Source: Nonomuraea sp. (GTDB lineage Bacteria > Actinomycetota > Actinomycetes > Streptosporangiales > Streptosporangiaceae). Taken from it: a DNA stretch of 10,231 nt. The translations under genes and the position numbers were made by a program. Under the pieces are notes generated by a model. That model did not search any database. It saw only the letters and a program-made list of their open reading frames with translations, and was not told the DNA's origin. Below, one piece after another: positions 1 to 8,324 of this stretch. Positions within the stretch are counted from its first letter, which is position 1; each line of letters begins with the position of its first letter. The stretch is from positions 1 to 10,231 of the forward strand of contig JABFVJ010000286.1 in NCBI GenBank assembly GCA_013362835.1, written 5' to 3'.

Positions 1-121
1 GTGGCCCGAGCGGCTGCGCAGGGCCGCGGCGCTGGGCGCGGCCGCGGTGGCCGCTCCGGTCGCCGGCGACTTCGACGGCGACGTCTACGCCGACATTCAC
101 CCCCAGATCATCGTCACGTAA
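1..121 (+). CDS. PfkB-family sugar (phosphate) kinase, C-terminal fragment
   Basis: An open frame enters from the left edge (first complete codon at 2) and ends with TAA at 119-121. It encodes 39 visible residues, beginning WPERLRRAAALGAAAV and continuing through APVAGDFD to a short hydrophobic end, PQIIVT. The alanine-rich helix followed by APVAGDFD resembles the C-terminus of 1-phosphofructokinase/tagatose-6-phosphate kinase-like PfkB proteins, which phosphorylate sugar phosphates with ATP. The active site lies outside the window, so substrate cannot be inferred from the fragment. Its stop codon is part of the Shine-Dalgarno sequence of the aldolase that begins 10 nt later, so the two genes are almost certainly co-transcribed. 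A kinase making a ketose bisphosphate next to a class II aldolase that cleaves one is a sensible pair. The family call rests on few residues. Confidence 0.6.
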   Translation, partial: WPERLRRAAALGAAAVAAPVAGDFDGDVYADIHPQIIVT

Positions 122-131
122 GGAGCACGTC

Positions 132-956
132 ATGGCCCTCGCCGGAATCGGCGACATCGTCCGGCAGTCGCCCGCAGGGGTGGGCGCGTTCAACGTGATC
201 CAGCTCGAACACGCCACCGCCATCGTGGCCGGCGCCGAGGCGCTCGGCCTGCCGGTGGTGCTGCAGATCAGCGAGAACTGCGTGCGCTACCACGGCGCCC
301 TGGAGCCGATCGCGCTGGCCGCGCTCGCGGTGGCGCGGCGCGCGGAGGTGCCGGTCGCGGTCCACCTCGACCACGCCACCGACCGCGCGCTCGTGGAGGA
401 GGCGGTCACGCTCGGCCTCGGCTCGGTCATGTACGACGCCTCCGCCCTCCCCGACGAGGAGAACGTGGCGGCGACCGCCGAGGTGGCGGCCTGGTGCCAC
501 GAGCGCGGCGTGTGGGTGGAGGCCGAGCTCGGCGAGGTCGGCGGCAAGGACGGCGTGCACGCGCCGGGCGCCCGCACCAAGCCCCACGAGGCGGTCGACT
601 ACGTGGCCCGCACCGGCGTCGACGCCCTGGCCGTGGCCGTCGGCACCTCCCACGCCATGACGACGAAAGACGCGGTGCTCGACCTCGACCTCATCGCCGA
701 GCTGCGGGCGGCGGTGCCGGTGCCGCTGGTGCTGCACGGCTCGTCGGGGGTGCCCGACGACGTGCTGCGCGAGGCCGTGGGCAAGGGCATGAAGAAGATC
801 AACATCGCCACTCACCTGAACAAGGCGTTCACCAGGGCCGTACGCGACTACCTCGACCACGACCACCGCGTGGTCGACTCCCGCAAATACCTCAACGCCG
901 GCCGCGACGCCGTGGCCCGCGAGGTGACCCACCTGCTGGGCGTCCTCACCGGCTGA
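132..956 (+). CDS. Class II ketose-bisphosphate aldolase (GatY/KbaY/Fba type)
   Basis: This 274-residue zinc-dependent class II aldolase cleaves fructose- or tagatose-1,6-bisphosphate to DHAP and glyceraldehyde 3-phosphate. Family signatures lie in order: GAFNV (18-22), HLDHA (78-82) with the probable catalytic Asp80 and zinc ligand His81, DASALP (102-107), ELGEVGG (132-138), GTSH with His174 and LHGSSGVPD with His202 (the other expected zinc ligands), and KINIATHLN (222-230) for phosphate binding. The length matches the short GatY/KbaY/AgaY class rather than the roughly 340-residue actinobacterial glycolytic Fba. ATG at 132 is supported by AGGAG at 121-125 and by the natural N-terminus just before GAFNV. 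It follows the PfkB-type kinase by 10 nt, pointing to catabolism of a particular hexose or hexitol. Tagatose versus fructose substrate cannot be decided from sequence. The 3' end overlaps the convergent acetyltransferase gene by 11 nt. Confidence 0.92.
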   Translation: MALAGIGDIVRQSPAGVGAFNVIQLEHATAIVAGAEALGLPVVLQISENCVRYHGALEPIALAALAVARRAEVPVAVHLDHATDRALVEEAVTLGLGSVMYDASALPDEENVAATAEVAAWCHERGVWVEAELGEVGGKDGVHAPGARTKPHEAVDYVARTGVDALAVAVGTSHAMTTKDAVLDLDLIAELRAAVPVPLVLHGSSGVPDDVLREAVGKGMKKINIATHLNKAFTRAVRDYLDHDHRVVDSRKYLNAGRDAVAREVTHLLGVLTG

Positions 957-1380
957 GCTCCTTGCGCATCAGCACCGCGGACCGGCCGTCGATCCCCTGG
1001 CGGCCGGTCTCGACGTAGCCGAGCGAGGCGTAGAGGGCGATGTTCGGGGTCATCCTGACGTTGGTGTAGAGGCGCAGGGCGGGCAGGCCCAGGCGGGCGG
1101 CCTCCTGCTCGGCGTAGGCCAGCAGGCCGCGCCCGATGCCCTTGCCGTGCAGCTCGGGCCGTACGGCCACGTTGTCGACCAGCAGCACGCCGTCCTCGGG
1201 GACGAGCACGATGAGCCCTTCGAGGCCGTCGGTGACGTGCACCCGGCCGGCGGCGATGAGGGCCGCGTAGTCGGCGTCCATCGGCAGCGGCCGCATGCCG
1301 ATGATCTCCGCCCACGGCTGGTAGGCGGCGTGGACGAGGTGTTCGACGGCCGCCCTGTCGGCCTCCCGCGCGAGTCTCAT
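946..1380 (-). CDS. GNAT-family N-acetyltransferase
   Basis: This 144-residue protein has the single-domain size of GNAT enzymes, which transfer an acetyl group from acetyl-CoA to an amine. The acetyl-CoA-binding motif A is clear at residues 71-91: strand VAVRPE, then the pyrophosphate loop HGKGIGRGLL (the Q/R-x-x-G-x-G/A pattern with H-G-K-G-I-G), then a helix. Motif B follows at about 101-122, with LRLYTNVRMTPNIALYASLG giving the usual Asn and Tyr. The substrate is not evident. The ATG at 1380 overlaps the stop of the upstream phosphotransferase (ATGA), which fixes the start and implies translational coupling. It is the last gene of the four-gene minus-strand run that begins with the ECF sigma factor. 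Its end overlaps the convergent aldolase gene by 11 nt, with no room for a terminator between them. Confidence 0.9.
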   Translation of the reverse strand: MRLAREADRAAVEHLVHAAYQPWAEIIGMRPLPMDADYAALIAAGRVHVTDGLEGLIVLVPEDGVLLVDNVAVRPELHGKGIGRGLLAYAEQEAARLGLPALRLYTNVRMTPNIALYASLGYVETGRQGIDGRSAVLMRKELSR

Positions 1381-2153
1381 GCGTCCAATGTTCGCAGCAC
1401 CCGTTCGACCTGGCGGGCGAAGGTGCCGGGCGGGTTGCGCGGGCTGTCGTGCGAGAGCAGGAACAGCCAGGTCAGGCTGTGCAGCTTGCGGCAGTCGCGC
1501 AGCCGGCGCTCCTCCTGCCCGCTCAGCTCGAACCGGTGGGCGATCTCGACCTCGCCGTCCACCCACATCGACACGTGCTCGGACAGCTCGGCGAGCTCGA
1601 AGGCGAGGTCGCTGCGGCCGGAGTCCTCGAAGTCGACGATGCGGACGCGGGCGCCGTCCCACAGGAAGTTCGCCAGGTTGCCGTCGCCGGCCCCGAACAC
1701 CGGGCTCGTGCCGGACGTGCCGGGACGCCAGGCCGCGAGCCAGCGCGCGCCCTCCTTGACCGCCCGGTCGGCCAGGGGGTCGCGGGGCCGCCAGGCGGCG
1801 ACGCGCTGCCCGATCCAGTCGGTGACCGCCTCGACCTGCCACGGGCGTACCGGGACGGTCGCGAGCACGTCGGGCGGGACGGCCTCGTACAGCTCGGTGA
1901 GCGCCTCGGCCATCGCGGCCACGCAGGCGTCGCGGACGGCCAGGCCGCGCAGCGGCGCGCCGTCGATCCTGGTCATCCGTACGACGCCCGCCTCGTACGC
2001 GATCGGCCCGGGAGCAAGCCCCGGGGCGTGCTCGGCCAGGAGGTTGAGCGCCCGCCATTCACGCTCGGCCGCGCCCGGTTTGTCGTCGATGTACCGCTTG
2101 GTGACGACGTCACCGTCGAAGTCGAGGACGTGGGTGTGCACAAGATCGGCCAT
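1377..2153 (-). CDS. APH-like phosphotransferase family protein
   Basis: From the ATG at 2153 this is a 258-residue soluble protein of the aminoglycoside phosphotransferase/choline kinase-like fold. The catalytic loop is at residues 153-163, FGAGDGNLANF, corresponding to the family pattern H-G-D-x4-N; Asp157 and Asn162 are kept but the His is Ala. The metal-binding Asp lies in IVDFEDSGRSD (about 172-182), and a likely nucleotide-binding Lys is near residue 19 in DVVTKRY. Actual substrates of such genomic homologues are mostly unknown, so an antibiotic-resistance role should not be assumed. The start is uncertain: a GTG at 2183 in the same frame would add 10 residues and leave 3 nt after the upstream SDR stop, while ATG 2153 gives the more natural N-terminus; neither has a good Shine-Dalgarno. 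It overlaps the acetyltransferase gene by ATGA. The family assignment is firm, the function is not. Confidence 0.83.
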   Translation of the reverse strand: MADLVHTHVLDFDGDVVTKRYIDDKPGAAEREWRALNLLAEHAPGLAPGPIAYEAGVVRMTRIDGAPLRGLAVRDACVAAMAEALTELYEAVPPDVLATVPVRPWQVEAVTDWIGQRVAAWRPRDPLADRAVKEGARWLAAWRPGTSGTSPVFGAGDGNLANFLWDGARVRIVDFEDSGRSDLAFELAELSEHVSMWVDGEVEIAHRFELSGQEERRLRDCRKLHSLTWLFLLSHDSPRNPPGTFARQVERVLRTLDA

Positions 2154-2186
2154 GCGAAGGGAGGATACGCGCCACCCGCGCACCGA

Positions 2187-2873
2187 TCACCAGGGCAGCG
2201 GGCGCCCGTCGCGGAAGAACCCGCCGGTCGGCCCGTCGTCGGGCAGGTCCGCCGCCCACACCACGCTCCGCGCCCCCTCGGCGACCGGCCGCCCGCCGGG
2301 ACCGCCCATGTCGGTCGCCACCCACCCCGGGCAGACGGCGTTGACCAGGATGCCGTCCTGCCGCAGCTCGGCGGCGAGCATCCTCGTCAGCGCGTTCAAC
2401 GCCGTCTTCGACACCGCGTACGCCGGCGTGCCGCCCCCCATCGAGGCCAGCGAGCCGGCCTCGCTGGAGACGTTCACGATCCGCCCGTGGGCGCTCGCCC
2501 GCAGCAGCGGCAGCAGCGCGAGCGTGGCCCGCCAGGCGCCCAGCAGGTTCGTCTCCAGCGCCTCCTCGACCACGCCCAGGTCGGCGCCGGAGGCGCGCTG
2601 CCAGGTGTCGTAGTGGATGGCCGCGTTGTTGACCAGCACGTCGACCCGGCCGTAGGTCTCCTCCAGGTCCCGCGCCAGGCCGCTCGCCGAGCGTTCGCCG
2701 GTGACGTCGAGCCGGCGCGCGACCACCTCGCCGCCGATCCCGGCCGCCGCCTTCGCCGCCTTGCCCTCGTCCCTGGCCGTCAGCACCACGGTGTCGCCGG
2801 CCGCCGCGAGCTGCCTGGCCACCTCCAGCCCGATGCCCCGGTTGGCCCCCGTGACCACACAGACCCGATCCAC
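2187..2873 (-). CDS. SDR-family NAD(P)-dependent oxidoreductase
   Basis: This 228-residue classical short-chain dehydrogenase/reductase uses NAD(P)(H) to oxidise or reduce an alcohol or carbonyl. The Rossmann glycine motif TGANRGIG is at 8-15, NNAA at 82-85 and the structural Asn at 109. The catalytic Ser is in VNVSSEAG (136/137), and the YxxxK pair is Tyr152 and Lys156. PGWVATDM at 182-189 is the usual cofactor-side loop. The ending TGGFFRDGRPLPW is typical of carbonyl-reductase-like SDRs, in which TGGFF-D-G precedes the C-terminus. The GTG start at 2873 has a strong GGGGAGGA about 6 nt upstream and lies one nucleotide after the stop of the sigma factor gene, so the two are co-transcribed. 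It may be a target or effector of the sigma factor's response. Substrate is unknown. Confidence 0.9.
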   Translation of the reverse strand: MDRVCVVTGANRGIGLEVARQLAAAGDTVVLTARDEGKAAKAAAGIGGEVVARRLDVTGERSASGLARDLEETYGRVDVLVNNAAIHYDTWQRASGADLGVVEEALETNLLGAWRATLALLPLLRASAHGRIVNVSSEAGSLASMGGGTPAYAVSKTALNALTRMLAAELRQDGILVNAVCPGWVATDMGGPGGRPVAEGARSVVWAADLPDDGPTGGFFRDGRPLPW

Positions 2874-2874
2874 G

Positions 2875-4092
2875 TCACGTCCTCCCCAACGTCTCGCGCC
2901 CGCGCCGCAGGAACTCCCGCTCGACCTCGTTACCGGCCCGGGAGATCGCCTCGTCGTAGGCCCGCGCCGCCTCCGCGTCGCGTCCGAGCCGTCGCAGCAG
3001 GTCGGCCCGTACGGCGTGGGTCAGGTAGTAGCCTTCCAGATCCAGCCCCTCGACCAGCGCCAGCCCCGCCGCGGGCCCCTCGACCTCGGCCACCGCCACG
3101 GCCCTGTGCAGCGCCACGACCGGGGTGGGCGTGAACACCAGCAACAGGTCATAGAGCCGGACGATCTGCCCCCAATCGGTGCCGGCCGCGCTCGGCGCGT
3201 CGGCGTGCACGGCGTTGATCGCCGCCTGCACCTGGTAGGGCCCCGGCCGGTCGCGCCGCAGGCACCGCCGTACGATCTCCTGCCCCTCCTCGATCAGCGC
3301 GCGGTCCCACAGGCCCCGGTCCTGGTCGGCGAGGCGGACGAGCTCGCCGCCGGCCCCGGTGCGCGCGGCCCGGCGCGACTCGACGAGCAGCATCATCGCG
3401 AGCAGCCCCCACACCTCGGGCTCGTCCGGCATCAGCTCGGCGAGCTGCCGCCCGAGCCTGATCGCCTCCGCGCACAGGTCCTCCCGTACGAGCCGCTCCC
3501 CCGAGCCCGCCGTGTATCCCTCGTTGAAGATCAGGTAGACGACCGCCAGCACCGCCCGCACCCGGTCGGGCAGATCGGCCTCCCTCGGGATCCGGTACGG
3601 GATGCCCGCGTCCCGGATCTTGTTCTTGGCCCTGACCAGCCGCTGCGCCATCGTGGCCTCCGGCACCAGGAACGCGCGGGCGATCTCGGCCGTGCCGAGC
3701 CCGCCGAGCAGCCGCAGCGTCAGCGCCACCTGCGCGTGGGGGGCGAGCGCGGGATGGCAGCAGGTGAAGATCAGGCGCAGCCGCTCGTCGCGCACCGGCC
3801 CCTCCTCCGCCGGTTCGTCCCGGGCCTGCAGCAACGCCGCCTGCACGTGGCGGTCGTGCCGCGTGGACTCCCTGCGCAGCCGGTCGATCGCCCGGTTGCG
3901 GGCGGTCGTGATGATCCACCCCGCCGGGCTCGGCGGCACCCCGGACTCCGGCCATCTACGCAGCGCGACCGCGAACGCCTCCTGCACCGCCTCCTCGGCG
4001 AGGTCGATGTCGCCGAACACGCGTACGAGCACGGAGACCGCCCGGCCGTACTCCTCCCTGAACACCCGCTCGGCACCACGTCCCCCTTCCAC
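2875..4092 (-). CDS. ECF42-type RNA polymerase sigma factor with long C-terminal extension (DUF6596)
   Basis: This 405-residue protein joins a normal ECF sigma factor to an extension of about 220 residues. Region 2 spans about 7-76, with DLAEEAVQEAFAVALRRW and the -10-recognising GWIITTARNRAIDRLRR. Region 4 spans about 104-160, with LGGLGTAEIARAFLVPEATM as the HTH and RLVRAKNKIR after it. The rest carries the family signatures VVYLIFNEGYTAG (about 184-196) and a helical TPR-like end (about 335-395). This is the ECF42 group, in which the C-terminal extension is needed for activity and a membrane anti-sigma factor is usually lacking. The GTG at 4092 is chosen because GGGAGGG sits 5 nt upstream and the protein then starts just before region 2. 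It heads a minus-strand operon with SDR, phosphotransferase and acetyltransferase genes. No DGPF/YCII gene, the usual ECF42 partner, is next to it. No clear promoter was recognised in the 92 nt upstream. Confidence 0.9.
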   Translation of the reverse strand: MEGGRGAERVFREEYGRAVSVLVRVFGDIDLAEEAVQEAFAVALRRWPESGVPPSPAGWIITTARNRAIDRLRRESTRHDRHVQAALLQARDEPAEEGPVRDERLRLIFTCCHPALAPHAQVALTLRLLGGLGTAEIARAFLVPEATMAQRLVRAKNKIRDAGIPYRIPREADLPDRVRAVLAVVYLIFNEGYTAGSGERLVREDLCAEAIRLGRQLAELMPDEPEVWGLLAMMLLVESRRAARTGAGGELVRLADQDRGLWDRALIEEGQEIVRRCLRRDRPGPYQVQAAINAVHADAPSAAGTDWGQIVRLYDLLLVFTPTPVVALHRAVAVAEVEGPAAGLALVEGLDLEGYYLTHAVRADLLRRLGRDAEAARAYDEAISRAGNEVEREFLRRGRETLGRT

Positions 4093-4140
4093 GGCATCCC
4101 TCCCATCTCCTGGACGAACGGCGAACCCGCGGATCGACGA

Positions 4141-4169
4141 AGGGCGGCCCCCGTACCGGGAACCGCCCT
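4141..4169 (-). terminator. Hairpin downstream of guaB3
   Basis: A perfect 7-bp inverted repeat, AGGGCGG at 4141-4147 and CCGCCCT at 4163-4169, encloses a second 4-bp stem, CCCG at 4150-4153 and CGGG at 4157-4160, with a TAC loop and a 2x2 internal loop. It begins 15 nt after the guaB3 stop on the minus strand. There is no T-tract after it, which is common for actinobacterial hairpin terminators. It would separate the guaB-guaB3 unit from the sigma factor operon, though read-through is possible. Confidence 0.55.
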
Positions 4170-4184
4170 CGCCGTTGAAGATCG

Positions 4185-5306
4185 TCAGCGCTGGACCGGG
4201 GACACCACGACCTCGACGCGCTGGAACTCCTTGATGTCGGAGTAGCCGGTCGAGGCCATCGTGCGCTTGAGCGCGCCCATGAGGTTCATGGAGCCGTCGG
4301 CCACGCTGGACGGGCCGTGCAGGATCTGCTCCAGCGTGCCCACCGTGCCGAACTCCACGCGCCGGCCGCGCGGCAGGTCGGGGTGATGCGCCTCCGAGCC
4401 CCAGTGGAAGCCGTGGCCGGGCGCCTCGGCGGCGCGGGCCAGCGGCGAGCCCACCATGACGGCGTCGGCCCCGCACGCGATGGCCTTGGCGATGTCGCCC
4501 GAGGTGCCCATGCCGCCGTCGGCGATCACGTGGACGTAGCGGCCGCCGGACTCGTCCATGTAGTCGCGCCGGGCCGCCGCCACGTCGGAGATCGCCGTGG
4601 CCATCGGCACGGCCACGCCGAGCACGTTGCGGGTGGTGTGCGAGGCGCCGCCGCCGAAGCCCACCAGGACGCCCGCCGCGCCCGTGCGCATCAGGTGCAG
4701 CGCCGCCGTGTAGGTGGCGCAGCCGCCCACGATGACCGGCACGTCGAGCTCGTAGATGAACTGCTTGAGGTTGAGCGGCTCGGCGCGGCCCGACACGTGC
4801 TCGGCCGAGACCGTGGTGCCGCGGATGACGAAGATGTCGACGCCCGCGTCGATCACGGCCTTGTGGTACTGGACGGTGCGCTGCGGCGACAGCCGTACGG
4901 CCGTCGTCACCCCGGAGGCCCGGATCTCCTCGATCCTGCGCCCGATCAGCTCCTCCTTGATCGGCGCGTCGTAGATCTCCTGGAGCCGCTTGGTGGCGGC
5001 CGCCGAGTCGAGGGCCGCGCACTCCTCCAGCAGCGGCGAGGGGTCCTCGTAGCGCGTCCAGAGCCCTTCCAGGTCGAGCGGGGCCAGGCCGCCCAGCCTG
5101 CCGATCTCGATCGCGGTGGCGGGCGAGACCACGCTGTCCATGGGGGCGACGACGACGGGCAGCTCGAACCGGTAGGCGTCGATCTGCCAGGCGATCGAGA
5201 CCTCCTCCGGGTCACGGGTGCGTCGCGAGGGCACGAGGCCGATCTCGTCGAGCGCGTACGCTCTCCGCCCGGTCTTGCCCCGGCCGATCTCCACCTGCTG
5301 AGTCAT
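4185..5306 (-). CDS. guaB3: GuaB3 family IMP dehydrogenase-related protein
   Basis: This 373-residue TIM-barrel protein of the IMPDH/GMP reductase family lacks the CBS pair found in GuaB. Recognisable parts are the N-terminal [11 protein letters not shown], the barrel strand [10 protein letters not shown] (51-60), [20 protein letters not shown] (191-210), the phosphate loop [20 protein letters not shown] (261-280) and the C-terminal [19 protein letters not shown] (339-357). The loop that holds the catalytic Cys in IMPDH (GSICTTR) reads GASHTTR here, with His223 in its place. Standard covalent thioimidate chemistry is therefore not expected. Cyanobacterial GuaB3 has been reported as an IMP dehydrogenase; to my knowledge the role of the actinobacterial branch is unsettled. 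The ATG at 5306 lies 4 nt after the guaB stop, with AGAAGG inside the end of guaB, so it is probably translated from the guaB transcript. The name is secure, the activity is not. Confidence 0.93.
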   Translation of the reverse strand: MTQQVEIGRGKTGRRAYALDEIGLVPSRRTRDPEEVSIAWQIDAYRFELPVVVAPMDSVVSPATAIEIGRLGGLAPLDLEGLWTRYEDPSPLLEECAALDSAAATKRLQEIYDAPIKEELIGRRIEEIRASGVTTAVRLSPQRTVQYHKAVIDAGVDIFVIRGTTVSAEHVSGRAEPLNLKQFIYELDVPVIVGGCATYTAALHLMRTGAAGVLVGFGGGASHTTRNVLGVAVPMATAISDVAAARRDYMDESGGRYVHVIADGGMGTSGDIAKAIACGADAVMVGSPLARAAEAPGHGFHWGSEAHHPDLPRGRRVEFGTVGTLEQILHGPSSVADGSMNLMGALKRTMASTGYSDIKEFQRVEVVVSPVQR

Positions 5307-5310
5307 GAAC

Positions 5311-7083
<1,773 letters not shown>

Positions 7084-7157
7084 CTACCACGCCCCGCTTC
7101 AGGGTGCCGACGCTAGGTAAAGCCTGCGTTACTCAACGGCACAACGCAATGTACAAA

Positions 7158-7181
7158 CGTGCAATTGCACGAAGTTGCACG
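7158..7181. promoter_or_regulatory. TTGCACG half-site array, probable operator
   Basis: CGTGCAATTGCACG (7158-7171) is a perfect 14-bp palindrome made of two abutting TTGCACG half-sites. A third copy of TTGCACG follows at 7175-7181 in direct orientation, 10 bp (about one helical turn) after the second. This spacing suits cooperative binding by a dimeric HTH protein. It lies about 60-85 bp upstream of the likely transcription start of the regulator gene, which suggests activation or a distal operator. The binding protein is not identifiable from sequence; the adjacent regulator is the first candidate. Confidence 0.55.
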
Positions 7182-7207
7182 TGGTGGCGACGAGTCGGCG
7201 CAAGCCC

Positions 7208-7236
7208 CGGACACGGAGGCGGTCTGGAGTTATCCT
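7208..7236 (+). promoter_or_regulatory. Candidate promoter of the TrmB/LuxR-type regulator gene
   Basis: CGGACA at 7208-7213 (four of six matches to TTGACA) and TATCCT at 7231-7236 (TANNNT) are separated by 17 nt. Transcription would start near 7243, leaving a leader of about 32 nt with GGAG at 7262-7265 before the ATG at 7275. Spacing and leader length are normal; the -35 is weak. Confidence 0.45.
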
Positions 7237-7274
7237 CGCGGCACGCCCGTGTCCCCCCAACGGAGCCGCCCATA

Positions 7275-8285
7275 ATGCGCAACCAGCCCCAACGTGTTTC
7301 AGAGCCCTTCGAAACGCTGGGTCTCGACCCGGCGCAGACCGCGCTGTACACGGCGGTGCTGCGCCTGCACAGGGCCACCCGCACCGACCTCGCCCAGGCC
7401 ATGGACGGCACCGTCGAGAAGGTCGGCCGCCAGCTCGACGACCTCGTCAAGCTGGGCGTGGTCGACGAGCAGTCCGGCGAGTACCTCGCCAGGCATCCCG
7501 CCGCCGCGCTCGGCCGGGTCATCGCCGAGCGGCTCGACCGGCTGGCCGAGGAGAGCCGCAGGATCGACTCCGCGCTCGGCTCTATCCGCGGCCTGATCCG
7601 CGACTACGACGCCGGCCGCAACTACCAGAGCGGAACGTTCCCGGTGGAGATGGTGAACGGCGCGGACGTGCTCTACGAGAGCGTCGTCGGCATAGCCGTG
7701 CAATCACCGCCGATGCAGCTCTTGACCGCCATCCCCGACGAACGCACCATGCACGACTTCGCCCGGAAATTTGCCGACCCGTGGATTGACGCGCAGAATC
7801 GGCAACTTCTCACGGTTCACGTGATCGTCCCGGTCTCCACGCTGAGCCTGCCGGGCGTCCGCGACCAGCTCACCCGCCTCGCCGAGACCGGCGGCAAAGT
7901 ACGCACCCTCGACCGCGTGCCGAGCTGGTTCATGACCGCGGGCCCCGAGGTCGCCGGTCTGCCCGCGCTGTGGGGCGGCAACCTGCCCGACCACGCCTAC
8001 AACTTCTACCTGGTCCGCACCCCGATCGTCGTCGGCATGCTCCGCTCGCTGTTCGAGGAGCTGTGGGGCCGCGCCGTGCCCCTGCCCTGGGGACGCAGGG
8101 GCGACGGGATGGTCCAGGTGCTGCGCCTGGCCGCGCAGGGCATGTGCGACGACTCCATCGCCCGCCAGCTCGGCGTCTCGGTCAGGACCGTACGCGCGAG
8201 ATTCGCCGACGCCATGGCTGAGCTGGGCGCACAGTCCCGTTTCCACGCCGGCGTGGAGGCCGCCAGACGGGGATGGCTCGGCTAA
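7275..8285 (+). CDS. Two-HTH transcriptional regulator (TrmB-like N-terminus, LuxR-type C-terminus)
   Basis: This 336-residue protein probably binds DNA. Residues about 10-70 resemble a TrmB-type winged helix, with FETLGLDPAQTALYTAVLR, the recognition segment TRTDLAQAMDGTVEKVGRQL (36-55) and the wing LGVVDEQSGEYLA. A helical linker follows at about 75-112. A central domain of about 150 residues (about 120-270) has no cofactor motif I can name and may sense a ligand. Residues about 278-334 are a LuxR/GerE-type HTH, with LRLAAQGMCDDSIARQLGVS and VRTVRARFADAMAELGAQSR. Similar proteins are common and largely uncharacterised in Streptomyces-type genomes. ATG 7275 is chosen because GGAG at 7262-7265 precedes it and the HTH begins soon after; the frame is open for 57 more codons upstream, where no homology is seen and where the promoter and half-site array lie. 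It is inserted between guaB and the DUF5319 gene. Confidence 0.82.
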   Translation: MRNQPQRVSEPFETLGLDPAQTALYTAVLRLHRATRTDLAQAMDGTVEKVGRQLDDLVKLGVVDEQSGEYLARHPAAALGRVIAERLDRLAEESRRIDSALGSIRGLIRDYDAGRNYQSGTFPVEMVNGADVLYESVVGIAVQSPPMQLLTAIPDERTMHDFARKFADPWIDAQNRQLLTVHVIVPVSTLSLPGVRDQLTRLAETGGKVRTLDRVPSWFMTAGPEVAGLPALWGGNLPDHAYNFYLVRTPIVVGMLRSLFEELWGRAVPLPWGRRGDGMVQVLRLAAQGMCDDSIARQLGVSVRTVRARFADAMAELGAQSRFHAGVEAARRGWLG

Positions 8286-8312
8286 TACTCTCCGCCGGGC
8301 CCGCTTCGGTCA

Positions 8313-8318
8313 TATGGT
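8313..8318 (+). promoter_or_regulatory. Candidate -10 element for a leaderless DUF5319 transcript
   Basis: TATGGT fits TANNNT and ends 6 nt before the GTG start codon at 8325, so transcription would start at or next to the start codon. The only purine-rich stretch (8319-8324) abuts the GTG too closely to act as a Shine-Dalgarno. Leaderless mRNAs are common in actinobacteria. No -35 hexamer is evident. Confidence 0.4.
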
Positions 8319-8324
8319 GGGAAG

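Noticed and set aside
114..932. Long minus-strand frame opposite the aldolase
   Set aside because: A His/Val/Gly-rich shadow of a gene with clear active-site motifs on the plus strand; long antisense frames are usual in high-GC DNA.
1381..2058. Extension of the GNAT frame upstream through the phosphotransferase gene
   Set aside because: The sequence there is the out-of-frame translation of the phosphotransferase; GNAT motifs begin only after the ATG at 1380, which overlaps the phosphotransferase stop.
2701..4245. Long plus-strand frame opposite the sigma factor and SDR genes
   Set aside because: Pro/Arg/Gln-rich shadow translation with no domain; the minus strand has sigma and SDR motifs throughout.
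4093..5022. Sigma factor frame running upstream into guaB3
   Set aside because: The reading frame is open but opposite in meaning to guaB3, which is certain; the GTG at 4092 with GGGAGGG upstream gives a normal ECF42 length.
7104..7274. In-frame upstream extension of the TrmB/LuxR-type regulator
   Set aside because: It would cover the promoter and half-site array and adds low-complexity residues without any domain; GGAG at 7262-7265 supports the ATG at 7275.
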